From: JADHLJ01 sp038118725
GTDB taxonomy: Bacteria; Pseudomonadota; Alphaproteobacteria; Thalassobaculales; Thalassobaculaceae
NCBI GenBank assembly: GCA_038118725.1
Contig: JAYOIK010000047.1
Location: forward strand, 1 to 41,282
DNA: 41,282 bases
Reading direction: 5' to 3'
Positions 16,742 through 25,183 of the stretch are shown piece by piece. The translations under genes were made by a program, and so were the position numbers. How positions within the stretch are numbered: position 1 is the stretch's first letter; each line of letters starts with the position of its first letter. Under the pieces are notes generated by a model. It was not told where the DNA came from. It worked only from the letters and a program-made list of their open reading frames with translations, and made no database searches.

Positions 16742-18580
16742 GTGACCACACCCGCCGATCCGGCGACGCGAATTTCCTTGGCCGACGCGCTCGACGCGTA
16801 TCGGCGCGCCGTCGAGGCGCGAGCTCTGGACCAGGCGCGGCGAATGACCTGGCGGCTCCTCGCGGCTGGGAGAATCGACGTTCTGGCGATGACTTATCTG
16901 GCCGAGCATCTTTTCGGCGTGGCGGAGATCAAGGCCGCGGACGCGATCGCCCGGATCGCCGCGACAATCGAGCCTTCCCGAGCGAGGCCTTATCGACTTC
17001 TGCTGGCCGTCGCGGAGGCGGAGGCGCGCTCGGAGGATCACCGCATCGGTGGTTGGGCCAGCGCCGCCGACCCCGCCGATTCGCTGGCCCCGGCGCGGGC
17101 CGGATCGCTGGCGCGCCTCAACGGCGATGACCAGGCGGCGGTCGTGCATTTGCGCCGGGCATGCGAGCTCCGTCCCCTGTCCGTGATGTCCTGGGTCAAT
17201 CTCGCGGCGGCGGAGCGTGGGGCGGAAAATGAAACCCGGGCGTTGAAAGCGGTCCGCCGGGCGCTTTGTTTAGTGCCCGGGCATCCCGCCGCCCTTTTCG
17301 CCGCGGCGGAAGCAGCGGCGGCGGCCTTCGACCATGCGGTCACGGAAAGGCGATATGACCGGTTGCTGCGGGTTGATCCCTTGCATGCCGTCGCGTTGCA
17401 GAACCGGGGGCACGCACGGCGCCGGCGTAGCCTCGTAACGCAAGCGAGTGATGACTATCGGCGCTCCCTGGTGCTGACGCCATCGCAGCCCAACGCCTTG
17501 ATCGCGCTTGCCCAATTGACATTGCCCGATGGGGCTATCCCGAGGGTTCGGACCTACTTCACGCGCGCGATGATGATTGAGCCGACCAATCCCGAGGCGG
17601 GATTTTTCGGCGCGCTGACGGATCTTCGGATCGGGCGCTTCGCCGAGGGGTGGGAGGGATATGCATGGTTCTCGGCGCTGGCCTTTCCGCGGCGATCACG
17701 GGAGGAGCAACACCCGCGCTGGCCCTCTGGCCAGCCGGACCCGACGGGCCTGTTGGTCTGGAACGATCAATTCGGTGTCGGCGAGGAGGTGATGTATCTG
17801 GGGGCGACATCGGCGCTGGCGCGGCGTGCCGACAAGCTGGTGATCGCCTGTTCCTCGAAGCTTGAGCAGCTGGTCCGCCGCTCCTTTCCGGATGTCACGG
17901 TTACGACTCCCGAAGCCGCCGCGTCCACGGACCTGGACCTGGGGGAACGTCCAGCCGAGGTGCCGCTGATCGGCGCCATCGCGGCGCTGCGGCGTGGTTT
18001 CAATGACTTTCCCTGTCATTCCGGATATCTGCGGGCCGATCCCGAGCGCGTCGCGGCGTTGCGGGAACGGTATCGCGATCCGAGGGGGGGGGCCCTGGTC
18101 GGCATCTCCTGGTCCAGCCCGCTCGGGTTTCAAGGACCGCGAAAGTCGGTGCCGCTGGCGGATTGGGGGCCGGTTTTCAAGGAGTTGGATGCCCGGTTCG
18201 TCTCTTTGCAGTACCACGCCGACGCCGGGGAGATCGCCGAGGCGCGGGCGCGTTTTGGTGTCGATATCCTGGTTGATGACGATCTCGACACTTTCGGTGA
18301 CTTGGATGCGCACGCCGCTCAGATCGCGGCGATGGACCGGGTGATTTCGATCTCCAGCATTGCCGCTCATCTCGCGGGAGCCCTGGGTAAACCGGTGGAT
18401 CTTCTATACCCGAGCGAGATCGTGCTGCTCTGGTACTGGTTCCATGGACGCTCCGACAGTCCCTGGTATCCGTCGATGACCATCCACCGTCCGCCGAGCG
18501 ATGGAGACAGGGAAGGACTGATGGCTAGTTTCGCGCGTTATCTGGCTGAAAAAAGAGCGCCTGATGCAGGGAAAGCGTGA
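16742..18580 (+). CDS. TPR protein with GT9/GT41-like glycosyltransferase domain (paralogue)
   Basis: The 612-residue protein has TPR repeats over about residues 10-320 and a transferase domain over about 330-600. Its tail matches the 2485-4164 protein: LVGISWSSP, RFVSLQYHADAGEIAEARARFG, DRVISISSIAAHLAGALGKP and WYWFHGRSDSPWYP. The TPR part carries HRIGGWASAADP, the same GWA-x4-P signature as two neighbours. GTG 16742 is chosen because a GGGGG run at 16733-16737 acts as ribosome site; the frame is open to a TTG at 16673 that lacks support. A nine-G tract lies within the transferase domain. The 3' end overlaps the convergent PAP2 gene by 56 bases. It probably glycosylates a surface protein or lipid acceptor. 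Confidence 0.87.
   Translation: MTTPADPATRISLADALDAYRRAVEARALDQARRMTWRLLAAGRIDVLAMTYLAEHLFGVAEIKAADAIARIAATIEPSRARPYRLLLAVAEAEARSEDHRIGGWASAADPADSLAPARAGSLARLNGDDQAAVVHLRRACELRPLSVMSWVNLAAAERGAENETRALKAVRRALCLVPGHPAALFAAAEAAAAAFDHAVTERRYDRLLRVDPLHAVALQNRGHARRRRSLVTQASDDYRRSLVLTPSQPNALIALAQLTLPDGAIPRVRTYFTRAMMIEPTNPEAGFFGALTDLRIGRFAEGWEGYAWFSALAFPRRSREEQHPRWPSGQPDPTGLLVWNDQFGVGEEVMYLGATSALARRADKLVIACSSKLEQLVRRSFPDVTVTTPEAAASTDLDLGERPAEVPLIGAIAALRRGFNDFPCHSGYLRADPERVAALRERYRDPRGGALVGISWSSPLGFQGPRKSVPLADWGPVFKELDARFVSLQYHADAGEIAEARARFGVDILVDDDLDTFGDLDAHAAQIAAMDRVISISSIAAHLAGALGKPVDLLYPSEIVLLWYWFHGRSDSPWYPSMTIHRPPSDGDREGLMASFARYLAEKRAPDAGKA
18084..18092. repeat. Nine-G homopolymer in the coding region
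   Basis: Nine consecutive G residues encode Arg-Gly-Gly-Ala in the TPR-glycosyltransferase. Slippage by one base would shift the frame and remove the last about 165 residues, including the conserved SPWYP tail. Such tracts cause phase variation in some bacteria, but they are also common sequencing-error sites. Confidence 0.9.
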
Positions 18581-19232
18581 TGATGAAGCAGAACAACGCG
18601 GCGAGCACGACATCACTTAGAAAATGCGCGCCGACCGCCATGCGGTAGTAGCCCGTCAGCGCCGTCACCGCGAGGCACGCGCCGACCGCGATGAGTCGCC
18701 TGGGCCCCTCCAGCAACAGCGCGAAACCGAGGCCCGCCGCGACGAAGGCCACATCGCCGGAAACGAAGGAACAGTTACTGGCGCACTGATCGGCTGGGAT
18801 GAAGGCGCCGGTGAACAGTTTGTCGCCGCCAAGCGCCTCGATATGTTTGGGACGGGCCCTGCCGACATAGGTCTTGAGCACGCCGTTCACCAACAGGCCC
18901 GGGCCCATCGCATAGGCGAGGATCATGAAGAGGATCGCCTTTGGACGCCATTTCAGGAACCTTCCCCGGGCGAGCAGGTTGATGCCGGCAAGCGCCAGCA
19001 TTATGATCACCAGATCCTTCACATAGGGGCGCACGAAGGTATCGACGAAGTGGTGGACCGGCCCGTCACGTAGCTGAAAGCCGTTGCCGCCGGTGTGCAA
19101 GGACCGAGCGATGTTGAAGTCGATCTCGGGAAAAGCGATGAACAGCACCGAAACCGCCAGGGTGAACGGCACGATGGTCCGGGTGGCGGGTTTCCCGAAC
19201 AGCATAACCGGCGAAGAGCTAGGGTTGGACAT
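18525..19232 (-). CDS. PAP2-family membrane phosphatase
   Basis: The 235-residue protein has about six hydrophobic segments and the three-part PAP2 signature: KTYVGRARP (K120, R127, P128), CSFVSGDVAF (S158, G159, D160) and YYRMAVGAHFLSDV (R197, H203, D207). In most family members the second motif reads SGH; here the histidine is Asp, so mechanism or specificity may differ, although related variants such as SGE exist. PAP2 enzymes remove phosphate from lipid A, undecaprenyl diphosphate or phosphatidate at the membrane. ATG 19232 overlaps the end of the upstream GT39 gene by 14 bases, showing coupling; the longer frame to 19310 would run inside that gene. Association with an ArnT-like transferase suggests lipid A or lipid-carrier processing. 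It overlaps the convergent TPR-GT gene by 56 bases. Confidence 0.87.
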   Translation of the reverse strand: MSNPSSSPVMLFGKPATRTIVPFTLAVSVLFIAFPEIDFNIARSLHTGGNGFQLRDGPVHHFVDTFVRPYVKDLVIIMLALAGINLLARGRFLKWRPKAILFMILAYAMGPGLLVNGVLKTYVGRARPKHIEALGGDKLFTGAFIPADQCASNCSFVSGDVAFVAAGLGFALLLEGPRRLIAVGACLAVTALTGYYRMAVGAHFLSDVVLAALFCFIITLSLHQALFFQPDNARN

Positions 19233-20691
19233 GGCCTTCCAATGTGAAGAGATGCAGGACCCGGCTTCGGCCCACGCCGATCGGCACGTCGACCGGGGGA
19301 AGCCTGTCATGCTTCGCGAATTGCGCGAGGATCGGATGCGGGTTGTCCCATTTCGCCACCAGCAGAACCCGGTCCCCCGGGGCGGGGCGATAGCGGGCGG
19401 TCAGCTCGTAATGATGGTCGGGATGGCCGTTATAGTCCCACATGAGCGGCCGGAACGGCGTGTCCCGTAGCTGATAGAGAAGCGAGGCCATGGTTTTGCG
19501 GTCGTCGGTTAGGAGAATGCGGTCGGGGTCTTTCCGCATCGCTTGGATAATCGGCGCCGCGGTTTCGGGCCAGGCGCGCATGCGTCGCAGGGGATCGCTC
19601 TTTAGGGGAGGTTCGACGCCCGGCAGGTCGAGGAAGAAAACCGCCAGCGCCAGCGCCGCCGCCGCATGCAGGCCGATGGAGGTCTTGGCTAGCCAGAGCC
19701 GCGCCTTCGAGACCGTCCAACCGGCAACCAGGATCGTCGCCGACACATAGGCCGTCGCCGCCCAATTCGCGTTCGCCCGTGACAGGAAGGCCTGAACGGT
19801 GACGATCAGAAGAACCGGCAGACAGAAACAAAACAGCCAGGCTTCCCGCCTGTCGACCTGGCCGCGGAAGAGCTGGATGATCCGCCAGGCCAATACCGCC
19901 AGCAGGAGCGGTCCGAACACGCCGGCCTGTTCGCCCAGGAACGCCGCCGCCTCGTCCAGGTGAAACAGGGGGCCACCGAGATTGGCGTTCTGGCCGACAT
20001 GGGCGACGGTGGCCCAGCCGTTCTCCATGTTCCAGGCGAGGTTCGGAATGATCAGCAGCCCGGCCGGCAGGCTGACGCCGAACATATAGGGGCTTATCAG
20101 GAACCAGCGATGCTCGCGGAACAACCCACAGCCCAGGACCATCCCGATGACGAAATAGGCCATGGCGTATTTGGCGAGCAGGCCGAGGCCGATGGCGAGT
20201 CCCAGAACCACGCACCAGGCGGGCGCTCGGTCGTCAAGCACCCGGATCAGCGCGTACAAAGCCAGCGCCCAGAAAAACAACAGCGGCACATCGGTGGAGA
20301 TCACCGCGCTGGAGAAAGAGACCGCCGGCAAGGTCAGGAACAGCAGGCCGGCCCAAAAGCCGGTCCTGGGGTCAAACAGCCGGGCGCCGATCAAGCCGCA
20401 CAGCATGCTGGTGCCGGCATGTAGAAGCGGGGAGCCGGCGCGCGCGCACCATTCCACGTCGCCGCAGACCCAGGTCGTCGCGCCGATCAGCCAGGCGATC
20501 ATCGGCGGCTTCGTGTAATAGCCCCAGGCAAGCTCCTGGCTCCACGACCAGTACTGCGCCTCGTCGCCGTGCAAGCCGATATTGGACGCCGCCAGGAGCG
20601 TCAGCCGCGCCAAGGTCACCGCGATGACAATGGCGGCGAGCACGCCGAACCGTTCAAAACCTTGGGGCCGCGCCGATGATGTGGCCGTCAT
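19219..20691 (-). CDS. GT39/ArnT-like membrane glycosyltransferase
   Basis: The product is about 490 residues with about ten to twelve membrane segments and a C-terminal soluble part. The first periplasmic loop shows the signature GLHGDEAQYWSWSQELAWGY followed by YTKPPMIAW. In that loop, the Asp-Glu pair is the catalytic/metal site of the GT-C fold in protein mannosyltransferases and aminoarabinose transferase. Such enzymes use polyprenyl-phosphate sugars on the periplasmic side to modify lipid A, other lipids or proteins. ATG 20691 is reported; a GTG at 20721 would add ten residues and neither has an ideal ribosome site. It is co-transcribed with the overlapping PAP2 gene and divergent from threonine synthase, with about 180 bases between the starts. 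Donor and acceptor are unknown. Confidence 0.87.
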   Translation of the reverse strand: MTATSSARPQGFERFGVLAAIVIAVTLARLTLLAASNIGLHGDEAQYWSWSQELAWGYYTKPPMIAWLIGATTWVCGDVEWCARAGSPLLHAGTSMLCGLIGARLFDPRTGFWAGLLFLTLPAVSFSSAVISTDVPLLFFWALALYALIRVLDDRAPAWCVVLGLAIGLGLLAKYAMAYFVIGMVLGCGLFREHRWFLISPYMFGVSLPAGLLIIPNLAWNMENGWATVAHVGQNANLGGPLFHLDEAAAFLGEQAGVFGPLLLAVLAWRIIQLFRGQVDRREAWLFCFCLPVLLIVTVQAFLSRANANWAATAYVSATILVAGWTVSKARLWLAKTSIGLHAAAALALAVFFLDLPGVEPPLKSDPLRRMRAWPETAAPIIQAMRKDPDRILLTDDRKTMASLLYQLRDTPFRPLMWDYNGHPDHHYELTARYRPAPGDRVLLVAKWDNPHPILAQFAKHDRLPPVDVPIGVGRSRVLHLFTLEGHVQP

Positions 20692-20870
20692 GTCTCCCGC
20701 CGTCCGGGGATTGTTATCCACGTCTTCGTGTACGAGATCGTCGTGGGAACTTCAACAATCCGCCGCCGCGCCCTACTCTGTCTTTTTGACCAGGGCTCAT
20801 GAAAACCCTTGTCTTCCGACGCCCGCCGCTTCAAACCAGAAGCACATCGGTTTGGAAGGAAAAGGTCGAT

Positions 20871-22115
20871 ATGAGCGCCCAGCTTCAGGAATTCCCGAAT
20901 TTCGTCACCCACCTGGAATGCTCGATGAATGGCGAGCGCTTCGAGGCTGGAAAAGTGCACGGCCTGTCGAATGTCGGGCGACCGCTATTGGTGCGCTATG
21001 ACCTTGAGGGTTTGGCCAAATCGGTGACCAAGGAGGCGTTGGCGGCGCGGACCGGCGGCTTCTGGCGGTATCGCGAGTTTCTGCCGGTCACCAGGACCGA
21101 GAACGTGGTCGATCTCGGCGAGGTGATGACGCCTCTGATCTCGTTGCCCCGCATGGCGCGCAAGCACGGCGCCGGCGACAAAGGCCGGATCATCGTCAAG
21201 GACGAGGGACGCCTGCCGACCGGCTCCTTCAAGGCGCGAGGCCTCGCCTTGGCGGTCGCGATGGCCAAGGAACTCGGCCTGCATCATCTGGCGATGCCGA
21301 CCAACGGCAATGCCGGAGCGGCGATGGCGGCCTATGCCAGTCACGCGGGGCTGCGGACCACGATCTTCTGTCCCGACGACACGCCCGAGGTGAATATCTC
21401 GGAGATCGAGCTTCAGGGCGCGACGGTCTATCGAGTCAACGGCTTGATCAATGATTGCGGCAAGATCGTCGGCGACGGCAAGGAAGCGACGGGTTGGTTC
21501 GATGTGTCTACCCTCAAGGAGCCGTATCGGATCGAGGGCAAGAAGACCATGGGCCTTGAACTGGCCGAGCAGATGGGCTGGGAACTGCCGGACGTGATCT
21601 TCTATCCCACCGGCGGCGGCACCGGGCTGATCGGCATGTGGAAAGCCTTTGACGAGTTGGAGGCGATCGGCTGGATCGGTAGCAAGCGCCCGCGCATGGT
21701 CGCGGTCCAGGCGACCGGCTGCGCGCCGATCGTGAAAGCCTTCGAGGAAGGCGAGGAACACGCGCCGGTCTGGCAAAACGCCCATACCGCGGCCGCCGGC
21801 ATCCGGGTGCCCGTCGCGGTCGGCGATTTTCTCATCCTGCGCGCGGTGCGTGACAGCGGCGGGTATGCCACCGCCGTCACCGACGAGGCGATCTTCGCCG
21901 CCCAGGAAGAGGTCGCCAAGGAAGAGGGCGTGCTGCTCTGCCCCGAGGGCGCCGCGACCTTCGCCGCCTACAAGGATGCGCTGACCTCCGGCCAGGTAAA
22001 GCCGGACGAGACCGCTATTCTGTACAACTGCGCGACCGGCTTGAAATATCCGATGCCGCCGATCAGCCGGGCCCTCGACCGGCACCAACCCATCGACTAC
22101 GCGTCGATGAAATGA
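20871..22115 (+). CDS. thrC: Threonine synthase-like PLP enzyme
   Basis: The 414-residue fold-type II PLP enzyme most resembles threonine synthase, which turns O-phosphohomoserine into threonine and phosphate. The lysine motif is DEGRLPTGSFKARGLAL with K121 forming the Schiff base. AMPTNGNAGAAMAAYA is the asparagine loop, and FYPTGGGTGLIGMWKAFDEL is the cofactor phosphate site. Size matches the shorter bacterial and archaeal class (about 400), with the N-terminal Cys-containing lead (THLECSMNGERFEAG). GGAAGGA at 20854-20860 lies before ATG 20871; the frame is open to 20799 but lacks support. It is followed after 16 bases by a methyltransferase gene. Related lyases (threonine dehydratase, other beta-eliminases) cannot be fully excluded. 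If the organism has another thrC, this copy may have a different role. Confidence 0.8.
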   Translation: MSAQLQEFPNFVTHLECSMNGERFEAGKVHGLSNVGRPLLVRYDLEGLAKSVTKEALAARTGGFWRYREFLPVTRTENVVDLGEVMTPLISLPRMARKHGAGDKGRIIVKDEGRLPTGSFKARGLALAVAMAKELGLHHLAMPTNGNAGAAMAAYASHAGLRTTIFCPDDTPEVNISEIELQGATVYRVNGLINDCGKIVGDGKEATGWFDVSTLKEPYRIEGKKTMGLELAEQMGWELPDVIFYPTGGGTGLIGMWKAFDELEAIGWIGSKRPRMVAVQATGCAPIVKAFEEGEEHAPVWQNAHTAAAGIRVPVAVGDFLILRAVRDSGGYATAVTDEAIFAAQEEVAKEEGVLLCPEGAATFAAYKDALTSGQVKPDETAILYNCATGLKYPMPPISRALDRHQPIDYASMK

Positions 22116-22131
22116 CCTTTTGGAAGCTGTC

Positions 22132-22968
22132 ATGAGCAGGGACTTCGCTGACCAGAAAGCCATCAACAAGGAGTACTGGGACGCTCTCGTCGCGGTGAAC
22201 GCGGATACCGAGGGCAATGACGGCTATAACGTGAAGGGGTTCCTTGCGGGCGAAGGTGACCTGCATCCCATCGAGCTTGCCGAATTGCCGGATGTCGCGG
22301 GATTGTCGTTGCTGCATCTGCAATGTCATTTCGGCATGGATAGCCTGAAACTTGCCCGCAAGGGCGCGCGGGTCACGGGCTTCGACTACTCGTCCGCCGC
22401 GATCGAAAAGGCGCGCTGGCTGGCCCGCGAGACCGGGATCGAGGCGACCTTCATCGAGGGTGATCTCTATGACGCGCCCGATTTGGTCGACGGCCAGTTC
22501 GACGCGGTGTTCGTCAGCTGGGGCGCGATCAACTGGCTTCCGGATATCCAGGCCTGGGCCAAGGTGGTGGCGCATTTCGTCAAGCCCGGCGGCTGGTTCT
22601 ATCTCGCCGAGGGTCATCCCGTGGCTTACACGATCGACGACGAGGATCCGGACGGCCCGGTCACCGTGCGCTACCCGTATTTCCACAAGCCCGAGCCGCT
22701 CACCTTTCAGACGACCACCGCCTATGCCGATAACGAAACCCCGTTGGAGGTGACCGAGAACCATGAGTGGTTTCATCCCGTCGGCGAGGTGGTCACCAGC
22801 CTGATCCAGGCCAGATTGCGCCTGGAGTTCCTGCACGAGCACCCGGAGATCACCTGGCGGGCGATGCCGTATCTGGTTCCAGGCGCGCCCGGCCAGTATC
22901 GGATGCCGGAGGGGCGTCCCAATATACCATTGTCTTTTTCGCTCTTGGCGGTGAAGCCCGAGGCTTAA
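22132..22968 (+). CDS. Class I SAM-dependent methyltransferase
   Basis: The 278-residue protein has a classical Rossmann methyltransferase core. SLLHLQCHFGMDSLKLAR is motif I in the 'CHxG' variant, ARVTGFDYSSAAIEKAR carries the acidic residue that holds the ribose, and FDAVFVSWGAINWLPDIQAW is motif IV. The C-terminal part is rich in aromatic residues and is probably the substrate lid. This subgroup is annotated only as class I methyltransferase. GGAAG six bases before ATG 22132 supports that start over the upstream TTG at 22120. It lies 16 bases after threonine synthase and 36 bases before the alcohol dehydrogenase gene, so the three may share a transcript. Substrate unknown. Confidence 0.85.
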   Translation: MSRDFADQKAINKEYWDALVAVNADTEGNDGYNVKGFLAGEGDLHPIELAELPDVAGLSLLHLQCHFGMDSLKLARKGARVTGFDYSSAAIEKARWLARETGIEATFIEGDLYDAPDLVDGQFDAVFVSWGAINWLPDIQAWAKVVAHFVKPGGWFYLAEGHPVAYTIDDEDPDGPVTVRYPYFHKPEPLTFQTTTAYADNETPLEVTENHEWFHPVGEVVTSLIQARLRLEFLHEHPEITWRAMPYLVPGAPGQYRMPEGRPNIPLSFSLLAVKPEA

Positions 22969-23004
22969 ACGAGGTGACTGCCTGTCGTTGGGGAGGGATC
23001 AATC

Positions 23005-24066
23005 ATGCGCGCGGCGGTTCTTCAGGGCGGTAAAATCACCGTGGAAACCCTGCCGGACCCGCGTCCCGGCCCGGGTCAGTTGCTGGTCGCGCCGATCCTT
23101 ACGGGTATTTGCGGATCGGACCTGCATCATCGGGCCCGGGCGATTGCTTTGGAGGCGGCCACCCCCGAAAGCCAACATGACCAACTTCCGAAATTCGTGC
23201 CAGGTCACGAGTTCTCCGCCTCGGTGCTGGAGATCGGTCCGGGCGCCGATACAAGGCTGCGGCCCGGCGACCGGATCGCGGCCTTGCCCTTCACCCATGG
23301 CGCGGGCGGGTTCGAGGTGATCGGGCTGTCACCCCTGCATTCCGGCGGTCTGGCGACGCTTAGCCTTATCGACGCCGAGCGAAGCTTTCATGTCCCGGAC
23401 ACTGTTCCGAGCGACCTGGCCGCGCTGACCGAGCCGCTCGCCGTCGGTTTGCACGCCGCCAATCTGGCGAACCGCGCGCCGGGGCCGAACCTGGTGATCG
23501 GGTGTGGGCCGGTCGGGCTCGCCGTGATCATCGCCTTGGCGCGCCAGGGTCGGGGACCGATCATCGCGGCGGATTTCTCGGCGCGACGGCGCCAGGCGGC
23601 GGGCGCGGTCGGCGCCGATATCGTGCTGGACCCGGCCGAGGAATCGCCCTTCGCGCGGTGGGAGGAGGTTGGTTTCTCGCCGAGCGCGCCGTCTCCGCTG
23701 CTTCCGCGCGCCTTCGCGGGGCTGCAGCCCGGGGTCAATATCTTTGAATGTGTCGGCGCGCCGGGCCTGATTGACCAGGTGATCAAGTCCGCGCCGCGGC
23801 ATTCCCACGTGATTGTCGTCGGGGTTTGCGCGCATGAGGATAAACTGACGCCGCGCGAGGCCATCCTCGGCGAGCTTACGTTGGAATTCAGCTTCGCCTA
23901 CCGGCCGGAGGAATTCGCCGCCGCTCTCGCCGGGATCGCCGCCGACCCGGTACGCGCCGAAACCCTCGTGACCAGCACGCTTCCGCTCGACCAGACCCGC
24001 GCCGCGTTCGAGCGGCTGGCCGATCGACCAGAGGAGATAAAGGTGTTGATCGACCCGAATCTTTGA
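23005..24066 (+). CDS. Zinc-binding alcohol dehydrogenase (MDR family)
   Basis: The 353-residue medium-chain dehydrogenase has the catalytic zinc ligands C36 (TGICGSDLHH) and H68-E69 (VPGHEFSAS). NLVIGCGPVGLAVIIALARQ is the NAD(P)-binding GxGxxG. The lobe that normally carries four cysteines for a structural zinc (here the stretch PFTHGAGGFEVIGLSP) has none, so only the catalytic zinc should bind. Together with the insertion around residues 47-62, this sets it apart from classical alcohol dehydrogenases. Substrate is unknown; candidates are threonine/sorbitol-type or other secondary alcohols. A strong site (GGAGGG) precedes ATG 23005. It is the last gene of the probable thrC-methyltransferase-dehydrogenase group. 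Confidence 0.87.
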   Translation: MRAAVLQGGKITVETLPDPRPGPGQLLVAPILTGICGSDLHHRARAIALEAATPESQHDQLPKFVPGHEFSASVLEIGPGADTRLRPGDRIAALPFTHGAGGFEVIGLSPLHSGGLATLSLIDAERSFHVPDTVPSDLAALTEPLAVGLHAANLANRAPGPNLVIGCGPVGLAVIIALARQGRGPIIAADFSARRRQAAGAVGADIVLDPAEESPFARWEEVGFSPSAPSPLLPRAFAGLQPGVNIFECVGAPGLIDQVIKSAPRHSHVIVVGVCAHEDKLTPREAILGELTLEFSFAYRPEEFAAALAGIAADPVRAETLVTSTLPLDQTRAAFERLADRPEEIKVLIDPNL

Positions 24067-24199
24067 AGCCGTCTTCCGGAGTCTAGGGAAGTGTTCAAAG
24101 CAGGCGTTTAGATTCTTGGCGACCCGAGCGGCATTCTTCGCTATGGAACCGCCAAGGATGGGGTGATGTCCCCGGGTTCGCGCGCGAAAGAGGTGTGTC

Positions 24200-25078
24200 A
24201 TGGATGTTGAGAACAAGATGGACGCGGTTGGCCAGGAGATTGACCTGTTGCTAACCACCTATGGATTGGATGTGTTGGGGGCGATCATCATTCTGGTGAT
24301 CGGCTGGATGATCGCCGGTTGGGCCTCCAAGGTCACCCGGAGCGCCGCCGACCGCGCCAAGTGGATGGACGCGACGTTGAAGCCGCTGGCGGCGTCCCTG
24401 GTCCGCTATCTGATTCTTATCATCACGGTCGTCGCGGTTCTGAACCAGTTCGGCGTCGAAACCACCAGCGTCATCGCGGTGCTCGGCGCGGCGGGCCTGG
24501 CGATCGGCCTGGCCTTGCAGGGGACGCTCTCGAACGTCGCCGCCGGGGTGATGATCCTGGTGCTGCGGCCCTTCAAGATCGGCGACTATATCGAGGCCGG
24601 CGGCAAGGCCGGCACGGTGAAGGAGGTCGGCCTGTTCGGCACCGAACTCGCGACCCCCGACAATGTCTTCATCAGCGTCCCAAACAGCGCGATTGTCGGC
24701 GGCGCGATCGCGAATTTCAGCCATCACGGTACCCGCCGCATCGATATCGTCGTCGGTATCGGCTATGGCGCCGACATTGATCAGGCGTTTGGTGTGCTGC
24801 GCGATCTCGCCGATGGCGACGCGCGTGTTCTGAAGGACCCGGAGGTGCATCTCTCGGTGCGTGAACTGGCCGACAGCTCGGTCAATATCGGGCTCCGCTT
24901 CTGGGTCAACGCGGCGGATTATTGGGACGTTCTGTTCGATCTCAATAAGGGCGTGAAACAGGGACTCGACGCCGCCGGCATCGAAATTCCCTTCCCGCAA
25001 CGGGTTGTCGAGATCAAGAACCCGGAGCTGGCCAATCCGGCGCCGCGGCGCCGCGCTTCGGCGGCGAAGACCGAATAG
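24200..25078 (+). CDS. Small-conductance mechanosensitive channel (MscS)
   Basis: The 292-residue channel has three transmembrane segments (about residues 22-42, 66-88 and the pore helix 90-115). The pore helix and gate read VLGAAGLAIGLALQGTLSNV, and AAGVMILVLRPFKIGDYIEA leads into the beta domain, as in E. coli MscS (286 residues). VFISVPNSAIVGGAIANFS is the conserved beta-domain patch. It opens on membrane tension during hypo-osmotic shock in the inner membrane. GAGGT six bases before ATG 24200 gives a clear start. It is preceded by a 133-base gap without evident signals and followed by a hairpin at 25098-25122, so it is probably transcribed alone. Confidence 0.93.
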   Translation: MDVENKMDAVGQEIDLLLTTYGLDVLGAIIILVIGWMIAGWASKVTRSAADRAKWMDATLKPLAASLVRYLILIITVVAVLNQFGVETTSVIAVLGAAGLAIGLALQGTLSNVAAGVMILVLRPFKIGDYIEAGGKAGTVKEVGLFGTELATPDNVFISVPNSAIVGGAIANFSHHGTRRIDIVVGIGYGADIDQAFGVLRDLADGDARVLKDPEVHLSVRELADSSVNIGLRFWVNAADYWDVLFDLNKGVKQGLDAAGIEIPFPQRVVEIKNPELANPAPRRRASAAKTE

Positions 25079-25097
25079 GCCTGTTCGCTCGGGAAAC

Positions 25098-25122
25098 ACG
25101 GCCCCGCTATTAGTGGGGTCGT
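25098..25122 (+). terminator. Hairpin after mscS
   Basis: A 10-pair stem (25098-25107 with 25113-25122, two G:T wobbles) closes on the 5-base loop TATTA, 20 bases after the stop codon. It has no T tail, so termination is possible but not shown. Confidence 0.4.
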
Positions 25123-25183
25123 GCATCCCCGGGAAATTCGCGCTAGGCTCCAACGTTCGATCCAAGGAACGGGAGAGTCCGTC

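Noticed and set aside
20985..22217. 410-codon minus-strand open frame
   Set aside because: Antisense to threonine synthase; rich in Arg, Gly and His without domain features.
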